DNA of 41,790 bases. It comes from CAYVAP01 sp964343195. GTDB lineage: Bacteria; Bacteroidota; Bacteroidia; J057. The notes under the pieces were generated by a model. It was not told where the DNA came from. It made no database searches and worked only from the letters and a program-made list of their open reading frames with translations. Below, one piece after another: positions 25,929-34,125 of the stretch. The position numbers were made by a program, and so were the translations under genes. Position 1 is the stretch's first letter; every line of letters starts with the position of its first letter. The stretch covers positions 1 through 41,790 of the forward strand of contig CAYFIR010000049.1 in assembly GCA_964343195.1 (NCBI GenBank), given 5' to 3'.

Positions 25929-28900
25929 ATGCACCCTTACCTGCCCTTCCTCCGATTGTGGAGCGTACTGATTTGCCTGGGTACCGTTACCCAGGTCGCA
26001 GCTCAGGCTCCTGCCAATGATGATCTGTGCAACGCAACTCCGCTGACCATCGGGGCTTCCTGCAGTGGCACTCCCAATGCCACCAACCTGAACGCCACCT
26101 ACCAAACCAACGAGTCACCGGCGACCTGCTTCAATGCCGGAGCCGGAACCGGAACAGTCTGGTATTCCTTTATTGGCCCCAACAGCGGCAATGTCCGCAT
26201 CAGTACGGATATTGATGTGAGCGGGACAAACAATGACACAGAAATCGCCCTCTACGCACTCAACAATAATGATTGCTCAGACCTGAACAATCTGGTTGAG
26301 TTGGCCTGTGATCAGGATGGAGGTACGGATGTCATTTATCCTGGCGGATTCCCAAGCGAGACCTACCTCTCGGTTCTGGAATTTCAGGGCCTGACCATCG
26401 GCCAAACCTATTACATCCAGGTGGGCAGCTATGACGCTGTTGATATGGGAACTTTTTGCATTGAAATTGAAGAACTCGTCACTCCTCCAAACGACGACCT
26501 CTGCGCAGCACAGTTTTTAAGCGTTGGGGCAAGCTGTGCGGGCCTCCCCAATGGGGACAATGCTTCGGCAACCCTGCAAACCAATGAGCCCATTCCCGAT
26601 TGCTCATCCGGTTTGACCAACACGGTTTGGTTTCAATTCACGGCTCCAGCTTCCGGTTTTGTTAACATCACCACCGATGTAGCAGTAGGGGGGACGAATA
26701 GCAGTTCCACCATAGCCCTGTATGAGCTGCCCAACTTTCCGGGATCCTGTGCCAACCTCAGCAATCTCTGTGAGGTGATCTGTGCCAATGACAATGGCGA
26801 TGAGGGAGCCACCATCATGGGAGCTCCGGTAACTCCTGGGGAGACCTACTACGTACAGGTCGCCAGAGGGAATCCCCCTTCAGGTAGCGGAGGCAGTTTC
26901 TGTCTGGAAATTTCTGACGCTGGCACCCTGACTCCCCCGGCCAATGATGAACTTTGTGGAGCCATTGACCTCACCGTCGGTGCGTCTTCCTGCAACGGTA
27001 CTCCAAATGGGAGCATCCTGTATGCCACCCAGGCTTGTGGTGAAAATGCCCCTCCCTGCTTCGAGGGTGGCCTGGAATCAGTTTGGTACAGGTTCACAGC
27101 CCCTGCAAATGGCGTGGTCAGCATTTACACCAATCTTGATACAGCTGGCGCGACGCTGTTCGATTCGGAGATTGCTCTTTATTCGCTGCCGGGAGCCAAT
27201 TGCTCTGACTATTCAGATCTCACTCTACTCAACTGCAACGATGATGCAGGGTTTGGCCTGATTCCGGCAAATGGATCTCTTCTTAACCAGATTCTGCTAC
27301 CTGGAGAAACCTACTATATTCAGGTGAGCGGCTTTGAAAGCTATGTGGGAGACTTTTGTATTACGGTGGACTCGGTGGTCGCCCCGGTTAACGATGACAT
27401 CTGTGATGCCCTGCCACTTGAAATCGACAGCACCTGCAATGGCATGACCAATGGAGAAAACAGCCTCGCCACCATGCAAAGCGGTGAGCCTACTCCCGGC
27501 TGCTTTTCCGGTGCGGTAAGTTCCGTCTGGTTCACATTTGTAGCTCCCGCTTCAGGTGAGGTTATCATTTCGACAGACGTAAGTACGCTCGGCACCAACC
27601 TGGACACAGAGATGGCGGTCTACAGCCTCACAGGAGGCAATTGTGCGGACCTCAGCAATCTGGTTGAGCTAGGCTGTAACCAGGATGTGGATGTTTCGCA
27701 AAGTGACTTTCTCTCTACCCTTACCCTTGACAACCTGAATCCAGATAGCACCTATTATGTTCAGGTTTCGGGATGGCAGGATACACAGGGATCCTTTTGT
27801 ATCGAAGTATCCGAAGGTTCGCTTCTTCCAGACAATGATGATATCTGCGATGCGATTGCCTTGCCCGTTGACGGAACAGTCGGCCAGTTTTCCAATGAGT
27901 TTGCGACACTGGACCCCGCTGAAGAGTCCGACCTTATGTCCCCACCAGCAGGGTCAGGCCTGGACAGTTACTCATGGGATGACACCACTTTCCACAACAC
28001 CCTGTGGTTTACCTTTGTAGCACCTGCGTCTTCCGCTGTCGCCATTGACCTCTGCAATGAATCCGGAGGAGGAAATACCAATTTTGATACCCAGGTGGCG
28101 GTTTATGCAGCCGATAGCTGCAGCAACCTTAGCCACCTGACACTACTCGGTGCCAATGATGATATCAGGGGAGGCTGTGATGCCAATTCCTTCTTTTCCT
28201 CCTATCTGGAAGTTTCCTGTCTGACTCCGGGAGAGACCTATTACCTGGTGGTCGATGGCTGGGATGGAGAAACCGGAGAATTTGCCATCAGCCTGACCGA
28301 AATTCCTGCAGCAGCCCCCTTACAGGCTGATATATTTAGCATAGAACCAGAGTGTGGGACAGAGTCCAATGGCATCATCAGTGTGGCGCTGTCAAATGGA
28401 GCGGTCCCCTATCAGTTCTCCTGGGAAGATAACAGCACCCTACCCTATCGTGACAACCTTGGCCCTGGAACCTATACCCTCACTGCCACAGATGGCTGTG
28501 ATACCACCGTGGTGGAGACCATTACGCTAGGGGCTGTCCCAACCCCTACCCTCACCATCGAAGATCAGGTGGCCTGTGATACTGGCAGTGTGACCCTGGG
28601 AAGCAATGTGGAAGTTGGGGATGGCAGCTTTAATCGACAGCGAAGGGGGTTATTCTTCATGACCGATGGCAGTAATACCGACTATCTTCGCACCGCAGGT
28701 GTGGGAAATCCATACAACGACACCCTGATCACCAATATATCCGGAAAGGTTTTCCAGGCAGGGGATTACCCGGAATCACTGGGGTATTTTCTCGCTGTGG
28801 AACAGGAAACCAATGACCTTTACCGGATCCAACGGCAAAGTGGAGATACCACCCGACTGTTTGAGATCATTCCAGAAGCTGGGGAGTCCATACTGGGCCT

Positions 28901-29981
28901 GGCTTATGACGACAAAAACGAACGGCTCTTGGCACTCGGAGTAGAGGACTTCTTCTTCAGTGGAGCGCATCTTTACGAAGTCGATCTCAACCTGGAAACC
29001 ACAACAGAGATCGTCTCCCTGGCTGACGCAATTCCCATTTGGATTGCCGTTGATACTTCCGGCATCATCTATGCTCTTGACGCTGCTCAGGGAAACATCG
29101 TAACCCTCAATGAGCTGAATGGAACCCATACCGTGGTGAGTGAGCTGGACTTTATACTCGAAGAAGCCCTATCGGATGGTGATTTTGACCCCAGTACCAA
29201 TGAGCTGTATTTCGGAGCCATAGCCGCTGGCGGCATTCCTACCTTCCACCACGTGGACCTCAATCGAGGAATTACCTTTCCTCTGCCCGGGTACGACGCA
29301 CTGGGCACTGCCGTAGGCGCCATGGGCATCAGAAGCACCAATCATCGGTTCTCCTATGAATGGACTGCCCTTGATGGAGCTCCAGCACCTGGAGGCGGCA
29401 ATATTGCCAGGCCAAACGTGACCATTTCCAGCGGGGGAATCTTCGATTATCAATTGACCGTCCGTGATGGATGCGGCCAGGAAGCCACCGATACCCTCAC
29501 CGTGATGATAAGCTCCGGTCTGGCAGTTAATGTGAGTGCAGATAGCAATTCTGTTGCGGCCAATGTGACTGGCGGCATTCCTCCCTACACTTTTGTCTGG
29601 AGCAACGGATCGACGGATTCATTACTGGTTAATGTGCCCGATGGCACCTACAGTGTCACTACGCGAGATGCCGCAGGTTGTGAGGTAATGAGTGAGGAGT
29701 TAACCCTGACAGGACTATTGGCAAACACGTCTCTCCACTACCTCCATGTGTACCCCAATCCCAACGAGGGGAGGTTCACCCTGGCCATCGGGCAGCAACA
29801 GTCGGAACCTCTGGAGATCAAAATCACTGATGCCCAGGGACGAGAGTTGAGACATCTTCATCTTTCACCTGCAATGGAGCATCAGATTCCCCTCGATCTC
29901 AGCAGCAGCGCCAAAGGCCTTTACCTCCTGCAGGTAATTTCCCCTCATGGAATAGCAACCAGAAGGCTAATGGTTGAGTAG
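25929..29981 (+). CDS. Large secreted repeat protein with T9SS type A sorting domain
   Basis: A 1350-residue cell-surface or secreted protein. From the ATG at 25929 it starts with a signal peptide (ending VAAQA) that an upstream in-frame extension to 25797 would bury. Five tandem domains of about 150 residues follow (about 29-790), each with NDD-CDA near its start, VW(Y/F)-F in the middle and GETYYIQV near its end. Then come a SprB-type short repeat (SNGAVPYQFSWEDNS), a propeller-like region (about 930-1110; ESLGYFLAVEQETNDLYRI, LLALGVEDF), a PKD-like segment, a second SprB-type repeat (TGGIPPYTFVWSNGS) and a C-terminal type A sorting domain (VYPNPNEGRF, GLYLLQVIS). It is exported by the T9SS; binding of surfaces or glycans is likely. 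Confidence 0.9.
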   Translation: MHPYLPFLRLWSVLICLGTVTQVAAQAPANDDLCNATPLTIGASCSGTPNATNLNATYQTNESPATCFNAGAGTGTVWYSFIGPNSGNVRISTDIDVSGTNNDTEIALYALNNNDCSDLNNLVELACDQDGGTDVIYPGGFPSETYLSVLEFQGLTIGQTYYIQVGSYDAVDMGTFCIEIEELVTPPNDDLCAAQFLSVGASCAGLPNGDNASATLQTNEPIPDCSSGLTNTVWFQFTAPASGFVNITTDVAVGGTNSSSTIALYELPNFPGSCANLSNLCEVICANDNGDEGATIMGAPVTPGETYYVQVARGNPPSGSGGSFCLEISDAGTLTPPANDELCGAIDLTVGASSCNGTPNGSILYATQACGENAPPCFEGGLESVWYRFTAPANGVVSIYTNLDTAGATLFDSEIALYSLPGANCSDYSDLTLLNCNDDAGFGLIPANGSLLNQILLPGETYYIQVSGFESYVGDFCITVDSVVAPVNDDICDALPLEIDSTCNGMTNGENSLATMQSGEPTPGCFSGAVSSVWFTFVAPASGEVIISTDVSTLGTNLDTEMAVYSLTGGNCADLSNLVELGCNQDVDVSQSDFLSTLTLDNLNPDSTYYVQVSGWQDTQGSFCIEVSEGSLLPDNDDICDAIALPVDGTVGQFSNEFATLDPAEESDLMSPPAGSGLDSYSWDDTTFHNTLWFTFVAPASSAVAIDLCNESGGGNTNFDTQVAVYAADSCSNLSHLTLLGANDDIRGGCDANSFFSSYLEVSCLTPGETYYLVVDGWDGETGEFAISLTEIPAAAPLQADIFSIEPECGTESNGIISVALSNGAVPYQFSWEDNSTLPYRDNLGPGTYTLTATDGCDTTVVETITLGAVPTPTLTIEDQVACDTGSVTLGSNVEVGDGSFNRQRRGLFFMTDGSNTDYLRTAGVGNPYNDTLITNISGKVFQAGDYPESLGYFLAVEQETNDLYRIQRQSGDTTRLFEIIPEAGESILGLAYDDKNERLLALGVEDFFFSGAHLYEVDLNLETTTEIVSLADAIPIWIAVDTSGIIYALDAAQGNIVTLNELNGTHTVVSELDFILEEALSDGDFDPSTNELYFGAIAAGGIPTFHHVDLNRGITFPLPGYDALGTAVGAMGIRSTNHRFSYEWTALDGAPAPGGGNIARPNVTISSGGIFDYQLTVRDGCGQEATDTLTVMISSGLAVNVSADSNSVAANVTGGIPPYTFVWSNGSTDSLLVNVPDGTYSVTTRDAAGCEVMSEELTLTGLLANTSLHYLHVYPNPNEGRFTLAIGQQQSEPLEIKITDAQGRELRHLHLSPAMEHQIPLDLSSSAKGLYLLQVISPHGIATRRLMVE
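26013..28308 (+). repeat. Five tandem repeats of about 450-480 bp inside the T9SS type A gene
   Basis: Units begin near 26013, 26484, 26934, 27381 and 27829. Each encodes a beta-sandwich domain bounded by NDD-C at the start and a GETYY/STYY strand near the end. The units are diverged at DNA level, so this is old duplication rather than a recent array. The fifth unit has an insertion (EESDLMSPPAGSGLDSYSWD) not present in the others. Confidence 0.75.
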
Positions 29982-30014
29982 AGTTACCAAGATTAGGTGC
30001 CAACCATATTCTAC

Positions 30015-30046
30015 TTGTTACCGTGTAATTAGTAGTTGTATATTTG
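30015..30046 (+). promoter_or_regulatory. Bacteroidota-type promoter of the DUF1573 gene
   Basis: TTG (30015-30017), a 21-base spacer and TATATTTG (30039-30046) match the known Bacteroidetes sigma consensus (-33 TTG, -7 TAnnTTTG, about 19-21 apart). A start site near 30052 would give an 80-base leader before the ATG at 30132. Confidence 0.7.
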
Positions 30047-30131
30047 AAAAAAGAATTCCTTTGGCAGGATTTGGGCTAAATGCCCTTGACATAGGAATTT
30101 TCACATGAACTGAATTCATAAAAAGATCGAT

Positions 30132-31256
30132 ATGAACTCACAGATGATGAGAAACGCCCTTCTGATCCTATGCCTGGGGATGTGGTCCTGGGTGGCAAGT
30201 GCTCAGGAAACTCCCGGTATCGAGTTTGAGAAAACAACCCATGAGTTTGGGGAAATGGACAAAGGAGAACTGGCGGAATATAGCTTCATGTTCACCAATG
30301 TCACCGAAGAACCTATTACCCTGGAGCGCGTGAAAGCCTCCTGTGGCTGTACCACACCTTCCTACACCCGTGAGGCCATTCAGCCTGGGGAGCAGGGTGA
30401 AATCAAGGTAAAATACAATACCGCGCGTATTGGCCCCTTTACCAAAACCGTAACCGTTAATTACTCCAACTCTACCCGACCTATCGTCCTATACATCAAA
30501 GGACAGGTCAACAACACCCAGACCGGAGTAGACAACGTGTATAAGCGCCCCATGGGCAGCCTGATCTTTGATGAGATTACCCAGAATTTTGGAACCATCG
30601 ACTCTGACAAGGAGGCTAGCGTTACCTTCCGCGTGCGAAATGGAGGTGCCCTACCCATCCGAATCGGGTTTGATCTTGCCAACAATCCGGAGTTTGAAGC
30701 CCAGCTATCAGCCACTGAACTGATTCCAGGTGCTACGGGCACCATCACGTTGACAGCAGTTGGAGAGCGTTTTGAAGAAATGGGAGCCTTTACCCGTCGG
30801 ATAACCCTTAGCACCAGCGATCAGGCTATGCCAGAGAAGCCCCTGACCGTTACCGGTGTGCTCAACAAGGTATTTAGCGCAGCAGAACTTGCCGCCATGC
30901 CCAACATCCAGTTTGAGGTGACCTCCTATGACGCTGGTAAAGTAATCAGCGGCGAAAAGGTGGTTTATGCCTATCGTTTCACCAACACTGGAGAAAACGA
31001 CCTGGTTATCGAATCTGTGAAAGCCAGCTGTGGTTGTACCGCAACTGCGCCAAAAGATGATATAGTTGCCTCCGGTCAGGACTCTGAAATTGTGGCCACA
31101 TTCGATACACGCGGTCGTCAGGGACGTCAGGCCAAGTCAATTACCGTTCGTACCAACGACCCGGACCAGCCGGTAATCGTGCTACGCCTTACGGCTGAGG
31201 TAGAAGCTGACCCCTTCCACATGGGCGGCACAGGACCTGCCGAAGGCGGACAATAA
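30132..31256 (+). CDS. DUF1573 protein with two repeated domains
   Basis: A 374-residue exported protein: signal peptide ending VASAQ (about residue 25), then DUF1573/ASH-like beta-sandwich domains. The first (about 29-125) and last (about 262-355) each contain the hallmark KASCGCT motif (residues about 67-73 and 297-303), and a third, Cys-lacking Ig-like domain (about 140-240) sits between them. The Cys-x-Cys motif has an unproven role. DUF1573 proteins are abundant in Bacteroidota envelopes and have no established function; the ASH-type fold suggests protein binding. The ATG at 30132 is used, with a good promoter upstream and a strong terminator downstream. The last 12 residues are a Gly-rich tail. 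Confidence 0.85.
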   Translation: MNSQMMRNALLILCLGMWSWVASAQETPGIEFEKTTHEFGEMDKGELAEYSFMFTNVTEEPITLERVKASCGCTTPSYTREAIQPGEQGEIKVKYNTARIGPFTKTVTVNYSNSTRPIVLYIKGQVNNTQTGVDNVYKRPMGSLIFDEITQNFGTIDSDKEASVTFRVRNGGALPIRIGFDLANNPEFEAQLSATELIPGATGTITLTAVGERFEEMGAFTRRITLSTSDQAMPEKPLTVTGVLNKVFSAAELAAMPNIQFEVTSYDAGKVISGEKVVYAYRFTNTGENDLVIESVKASCGCTATAPKDDIVASGQDSEIVATFDTRGRQGRQAKSITVRTNDPDQPVIVLRLTAEVEADPFHMGGTGPAEGGQ

Positions 31257-31280
31257 GCTCCATTAAAGAGGATTTTTTTC

Positions 31281-31318
31281 AAAACGGAGGTGGTCAAAAT
31301 TGACCACCTCCGTTTTTT
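31281..31318 (+). terminator. Rho-independent terminator of the DUF1573 gene
   Basis: A 16-bp stem (31281-31296 with 31301-31316), a 4-base centre and a T-tract at 31313-31318 that includes part of the right arm. It is among the strongest hairpins in the window. Confidence 0.93.
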
Positions 31319-31394
31319 ATGTGTTAGAAAACAGCAATTTTTAGCAAACAAAAAGTTTAAGATTCGCCTTAAATTATTATCAAAACTACCCTCT

Positions 31395-32069
31395 ATGCCT
31401 AAAACTACCCCCCAACATATTCTGATAGTCGAGGACGACAGGGAAATAAGGGAAAACCTGGTTGAGATCCTGGAGCTTCATCATTATCGGGTAACTGCTG
31501 TCAACAATGGAAATGAAGGGGTCATTCAGGCTTTGATCCATCAGCCTGATCTCATCATTTGCGATGTAATGATGAAGGGAATGGATGGATTTGAAACGGT
31601 AAGAACCATTCGCCAAAACCCGCAACTCCATCATCTCCCCATAATTTTTTTGACGGCCCTTACCGAACAGGCAGATCAACGGCACGGTATGAACCTTGGA
31701 GCCGACGATTACCTTCACAAGCCATTTGATGTTGAGGAATTGCTAAGTACAATCGAGGTTAGGATTAAGCGACACCATCAGATTACTCAAAAAAAAGCAG
31801 CCAGACTATTGCTGTTGGAGCGAAAATTGGACCAGCAAAAATCTGCGCTCGATGAGCTCAACCGCATTAACTCTCACTACTTAAGAGGGCCCATTGTAAG
31901 GCTAATCGGTTTGGCTCAACTGTTTCTACAAAACCAGCATCCTGACGCCCCACTCGATCAGGAGACCATGCTGAAGGCGATTGAGACAACGGCAATAGAG
32001 GTAGACCACATCATACACGACATCAACCACCTGCTCACCACGATGGAGGTGGAACAGAAACACTCCTAG
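31395..32069 (+). CDS. Response regulator with a histidine-kinase-like dimerisation region
   Basis: A 224-residue signalling protein. The receiver domain (residues 7-125) has the acidic pair Glu13-Asp14-Asp15, phospho-acceptor Asp57 (ICDVMM), Thr87 (FLTAL) and Lys109 (HKPF), so it should be phosphorylatable. A linker coil (130-155) leads to a helical region (about 155-215) with NRINSHYLRGPIVRLIGLAQ, which resembles the H-box of a DHp/HisKA domain with His161 in the phospho-acceptor position. No ATPase domain and no DNA-binding domain follow; the protein ends at 224. A longer in-frame start at 31290 lies inside the terminator hairpin and is rejected. The partner kinase is not in the window. 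Confidence 0.82.
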   Translation: MPKTTPQHILIVEDDREIRENLVEILELHHYRVTAVNNGNEGVIQALIHQPDLIICDVMMKGMDGFETVRTIRQNPQLHHLPIIFLTALTEQADQRHGMNLGADDYLHKPFDVEELLSTIEVRIKRHHQITQKKAARLLLLERKLDQQKSALDELNRINSHYLRGPIVRLIGLAQLFLQNQHPDAPLDQETMLKAIETTAIEVDHIIHDINHLLTTMEVEQKHS

Positions 32070-32083
32070 TGGGACAAGTTCCG

Positions 32084-32276
32084 TAGTCACTAGTGCTTCG
32101 CATTCGAAATTTGTAATCAGTAATTCGTAATTGAAAGCATTACTGGCGAGCACTTTATACGAATTACGAATGAGTAATTACTTAATTCCATAGTCACTAG
32201 TGGAATAAATTCGCAGTTGAAAGTACTATTGGTCAGCATTTTACACGAAACACAAATGGTCAATCACTTAATTCCG
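32084..32276. repeat. Degenerate tandem duplication, about 90-105 bp per copy
   Basis: Copy 1 (32084-32189) and copy 2 (32191-32276) both begin TAGTCACTAGTGand both end ACTTAATTCC, with the middle diverged (ATTCGTAATTGAAAGCA in copy 1 against ATTCGCAGTTGAAAGTA in copy 2). Copy 1 carries about 20 extra bases near its left end, including AATCAGTAATTCGTAATT. Confidence 0.65.
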
Positions 32277-32391
32277 CAGGCACCAGATCATTATCGTGGT
32301 GAATGGAGGCAGGGACAAAAGGTCGTCGCGAATTTTCATCATATGTTCAGGCAAAAAATTCAGAAAACCTAACAAAATCCCCTCAGGCTCG

Positions 32392-32399
32392 TATATTTG
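32392..32399 (+). promoter_or_regulatory. Candidate -7 element of ssrA
   Basis: TATATTTG matches the Bacteroidota -7 consensus TAnnTTTG exactly, 46 bases upstream of the mature tmRNA 5' end. A 5' leader of about 40 bases would be removed by RNase P. I see no TTG at the usual -33 distance, so this is only moderately supported. Confidence 0.45.
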
Positions 32400-32444
32400 C
32401 AGGCCCTGGTACTCAAAGAGGCATCAGGGTTTGATCATTGACAT

Positions 32445-32815
32445 GGGGACGACACGGTTTCGACGGGTTGATATGCGTAGCGTATAAGCATGCAGAGGTC
32501 GGCAACAGAACCTCTTAAATCCTCCGTTGTACTCTATAACTGGCGAGAATAACTACGCGCTGGCTGCCTAATCAGATTAGACAGCTAGATGTCTTCCGGG
32601 CTATTGCACCTAACGGTAGTCCATATGGGAGGCACAACAAACACAGTTGGGTTGCTGCCTGAGCCGGTTGTGACTCAGGAGTAAGCTAAAGCAACACCCT
32701 CATCTCACTGCACCCTGTTGTTCGGGGGCCGGGATGAAAATAAACGAGCAACTAAGCATGTAGAAGGCCCTGCGGCTGTCTTCTCCGGACGAGGGTTCGA
32801 CTCCCTCCGTCTCCA
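32445..32815 (+). ncRNA. ssrA: Transfer-messenger RNA (tmRNA)
   Basis: Rescues stalled ribosomes by acting as alanyl-tRNA and mRNA in turn, with SmpB. The 5' end GGGGACGACACGGTTTCGAC is the canonical tmRNA start. GGGGACG pairs with CGTCTCC (32808-32814) to make the 7-bp acceptor stem, followed by discriminator A at 32815. GGGTTCGACTC (32793-32803) is the T-loop arm. The CCA end is not encoded (CCC follows A) and must be added. The tag frame starts with GGC at 32542 and ends with TAA at 32569-32571, encoding GENNYALAA after the added alanine. One-piece, 371 bases without CCA. The 3' end faces mcrC at a distance of only 17 bases. Confidence 0.96.
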
Positions 32816-32826
32816 CCCCTTAAACA

Positions 32827-32860
32827 ACCGCCTCATACAGATTGTATGGGGCGGTTTTTT
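32827..32860 (+). terminator. Rho-independent terminator of ssrA, overlapping the 3' end of mcrC
   Basis: A 12-bp stem (32827-32838 with 32844-32855, one G-T pair) with loop AGATT and a T-tract at 32855-32860. The right part encodes the last residues of McrC on the other strand, whose stop codon is at 32833-32835 inside the left arm. Confidence 0.92.
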
Positions 32861-34125
32861 GTATCCTCCCCCAGCTTTACCCCTATCAATTCAATCTCCA
32901 ATCCCTCTTCATACTTCAACTTCCGCCTCAACGGCAGCGCTTCCTGCTCTGGATATAGCAACCACAGCTCTGGGCAACTCCCATCAGCCAATCGATACTT
33001 GTGCCCATAGGCATACAACTGGTATAGGTCCGCCTGGCTGATGCCTAATGGGGGATGCTTCTTTCCCGCATCCAGGCGCTTCCATTTGGCGTCGGCGATG
33101 ATAAACCGTCCGTCAGGATGAGTCAACACGAAGTCTGGCCGTAGACCAAAAGCCCTGCGTCCCTCGAAGTCCTCTATCAGATGGTGGCGGTGGTGCTGGG
33201 ACTCAATGGCCCAGCCGGATAGTCGTTTCCGCAGCCAGTGTCCCACATAGTCCTCAAAGATACGCTCCATGGGGAACAGCAGTGCCATGTTAAGCTGTCG
33301 TCCCTGGAAGTTGGTAAAGCTCTGGTCAAACAGGAATACCCTCGACCACCGCATGAGCTGGTGATAAGGCTTGTATTGCCGATCGGTGAAGTCCAGCGCC
33401 TGCCAGTCGGATTGAATCGACCCACTTGCCGGCACATCGTCCAGGCAAAACATCAACCGTTGGAGCATTCGCTGATTGGGCAGGGCCCTTGTCTGCTGGC
33501 GCAGTTTGAGCAGGGTACTCTTGATCAGCCGTTGCCAGGGATTATTCAGCGAATAATCATCATAAGTCACAAAAAAGCGTTCCGGGTGCAGCAGGTTGTG
33601 GTGGAGCTGATGGACTACCTCCAACTTGCCTTTTAGAAAGCGCTCGTTACTCGTGTTGGAAATGTAGCTACGCTGCAACCCGCGTTGGATGAGGGCATCT
33701 AGCTCCTGCAGGTAGGTTCGGATAAACACTTCCAGAATCGGAAAGCGTTCGGCCTTGAGCTGAGCCTGATCCAGGTCGATGAAGGGGCTATCCCGCAGGT
33801 GCCGCAGCATGTCCAAAAACACCCGCCGGGTATAGGTTACATCGGCCTCCTGACCTGTCCGGAGCAGTTTGGGCAACACCTCCAGATGGGTACCATCACT
33901 CAGTTGGATGACGCCAACGTAATTACGCACCTGCACGTATTCCTGTCCCTTTCGCATACCATAGCGAAAGGCCTGATCGATTTCACCTCCGAAAGAGGCC
34001 TGCTCCATCACAAAATCCCGCAGCAGGTCAAAACTGCGCGGGGGTAGCCAGACCTCGGCGAAGCTGTCTATGCCCTGGCCACGGTAGATGCGACCAAACT
34101 CCCGTATGACGTGGGGACCTTTCAT
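32833..34125 (-). CDS. mcrC: McrC-type nuclease subunit of a type IV restriction system
   Basis: A 430-residue partner of McrB: it stimulates the McrB GTPase and supplies the nuclease that cleaves modified DNA. The N-terminal domain begins IREFGRIY and has YVQVRNYVGVIQL (63-75). The C-terminal PD-(D/E)xK nuclease core has LRPDFVL (Asp331), then IADAKWK (Asp345, Lys347) and a following helix SQADLYQLYAYG. These catalytic residues are intact. The start codon overlaps the mcrB stop in an ATGA, so translation is coupled. The 3' end overlaps the ssrA terminator from the opposite strand. Length is longer than E. coli McrC (348), as in many McrC homologues. Confidence 0.9.
   Translation of the reverse strand: MKGPHVIREFGRIYRGQGIDSFAEVWLPPRSFDLLRDFVMEQASFGGEIDQAFRYGMRKGQEYVQVRNYVGVIQLSDGTHLEVLPKLLRTGQEADVTYTRRVFLDMLRHLRDSPFIDLDQAQLKAERFPILEVFIRTYLQELDALIQRGLQRSYISNTSNERFLKGKLEVVHQLHHNLLHPERFFVTYDDYSLNNPWQRLIKSTLLKLRQQTRALPNQRMLQRLMFCLDDVPASGSIQSDWQALDFTDRQYKPYHQLMRWSRVFLFDQSFTNFQGRQLNMALLFPMERIFEDYVGHWLRKRLSGWAIESQHHRHHLIEDFEGRRAFGLRPDFVLTHPDGRFIIADAKWKRLDAGKKHPPLGISQADLYQLYAYGHKYRLADGSCPELWLLYPEQEALPLRRKLKYEEGLEIELIGVKLGEDTKNRPIQSV

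Larger units (their letters stand above)
32070..32444. other. 375-base spacer between the response regulator gene and ssrA
   Basis: AT-rich spacer without a supported gene. It holds the degenerate tandem duplication at 32084-32276 and the ssrA promoter candidate near 32392. Open frames in its last part run into the tmRNA and are not genes. Confidence 0.6.

Noticed and set aside
32296..33041. Open frames overlapping the tmRNA gene
   Set aside because: The region is explained by ssrA with intact acceptor stem, T-loop and tag frame, so these frames are not genes.
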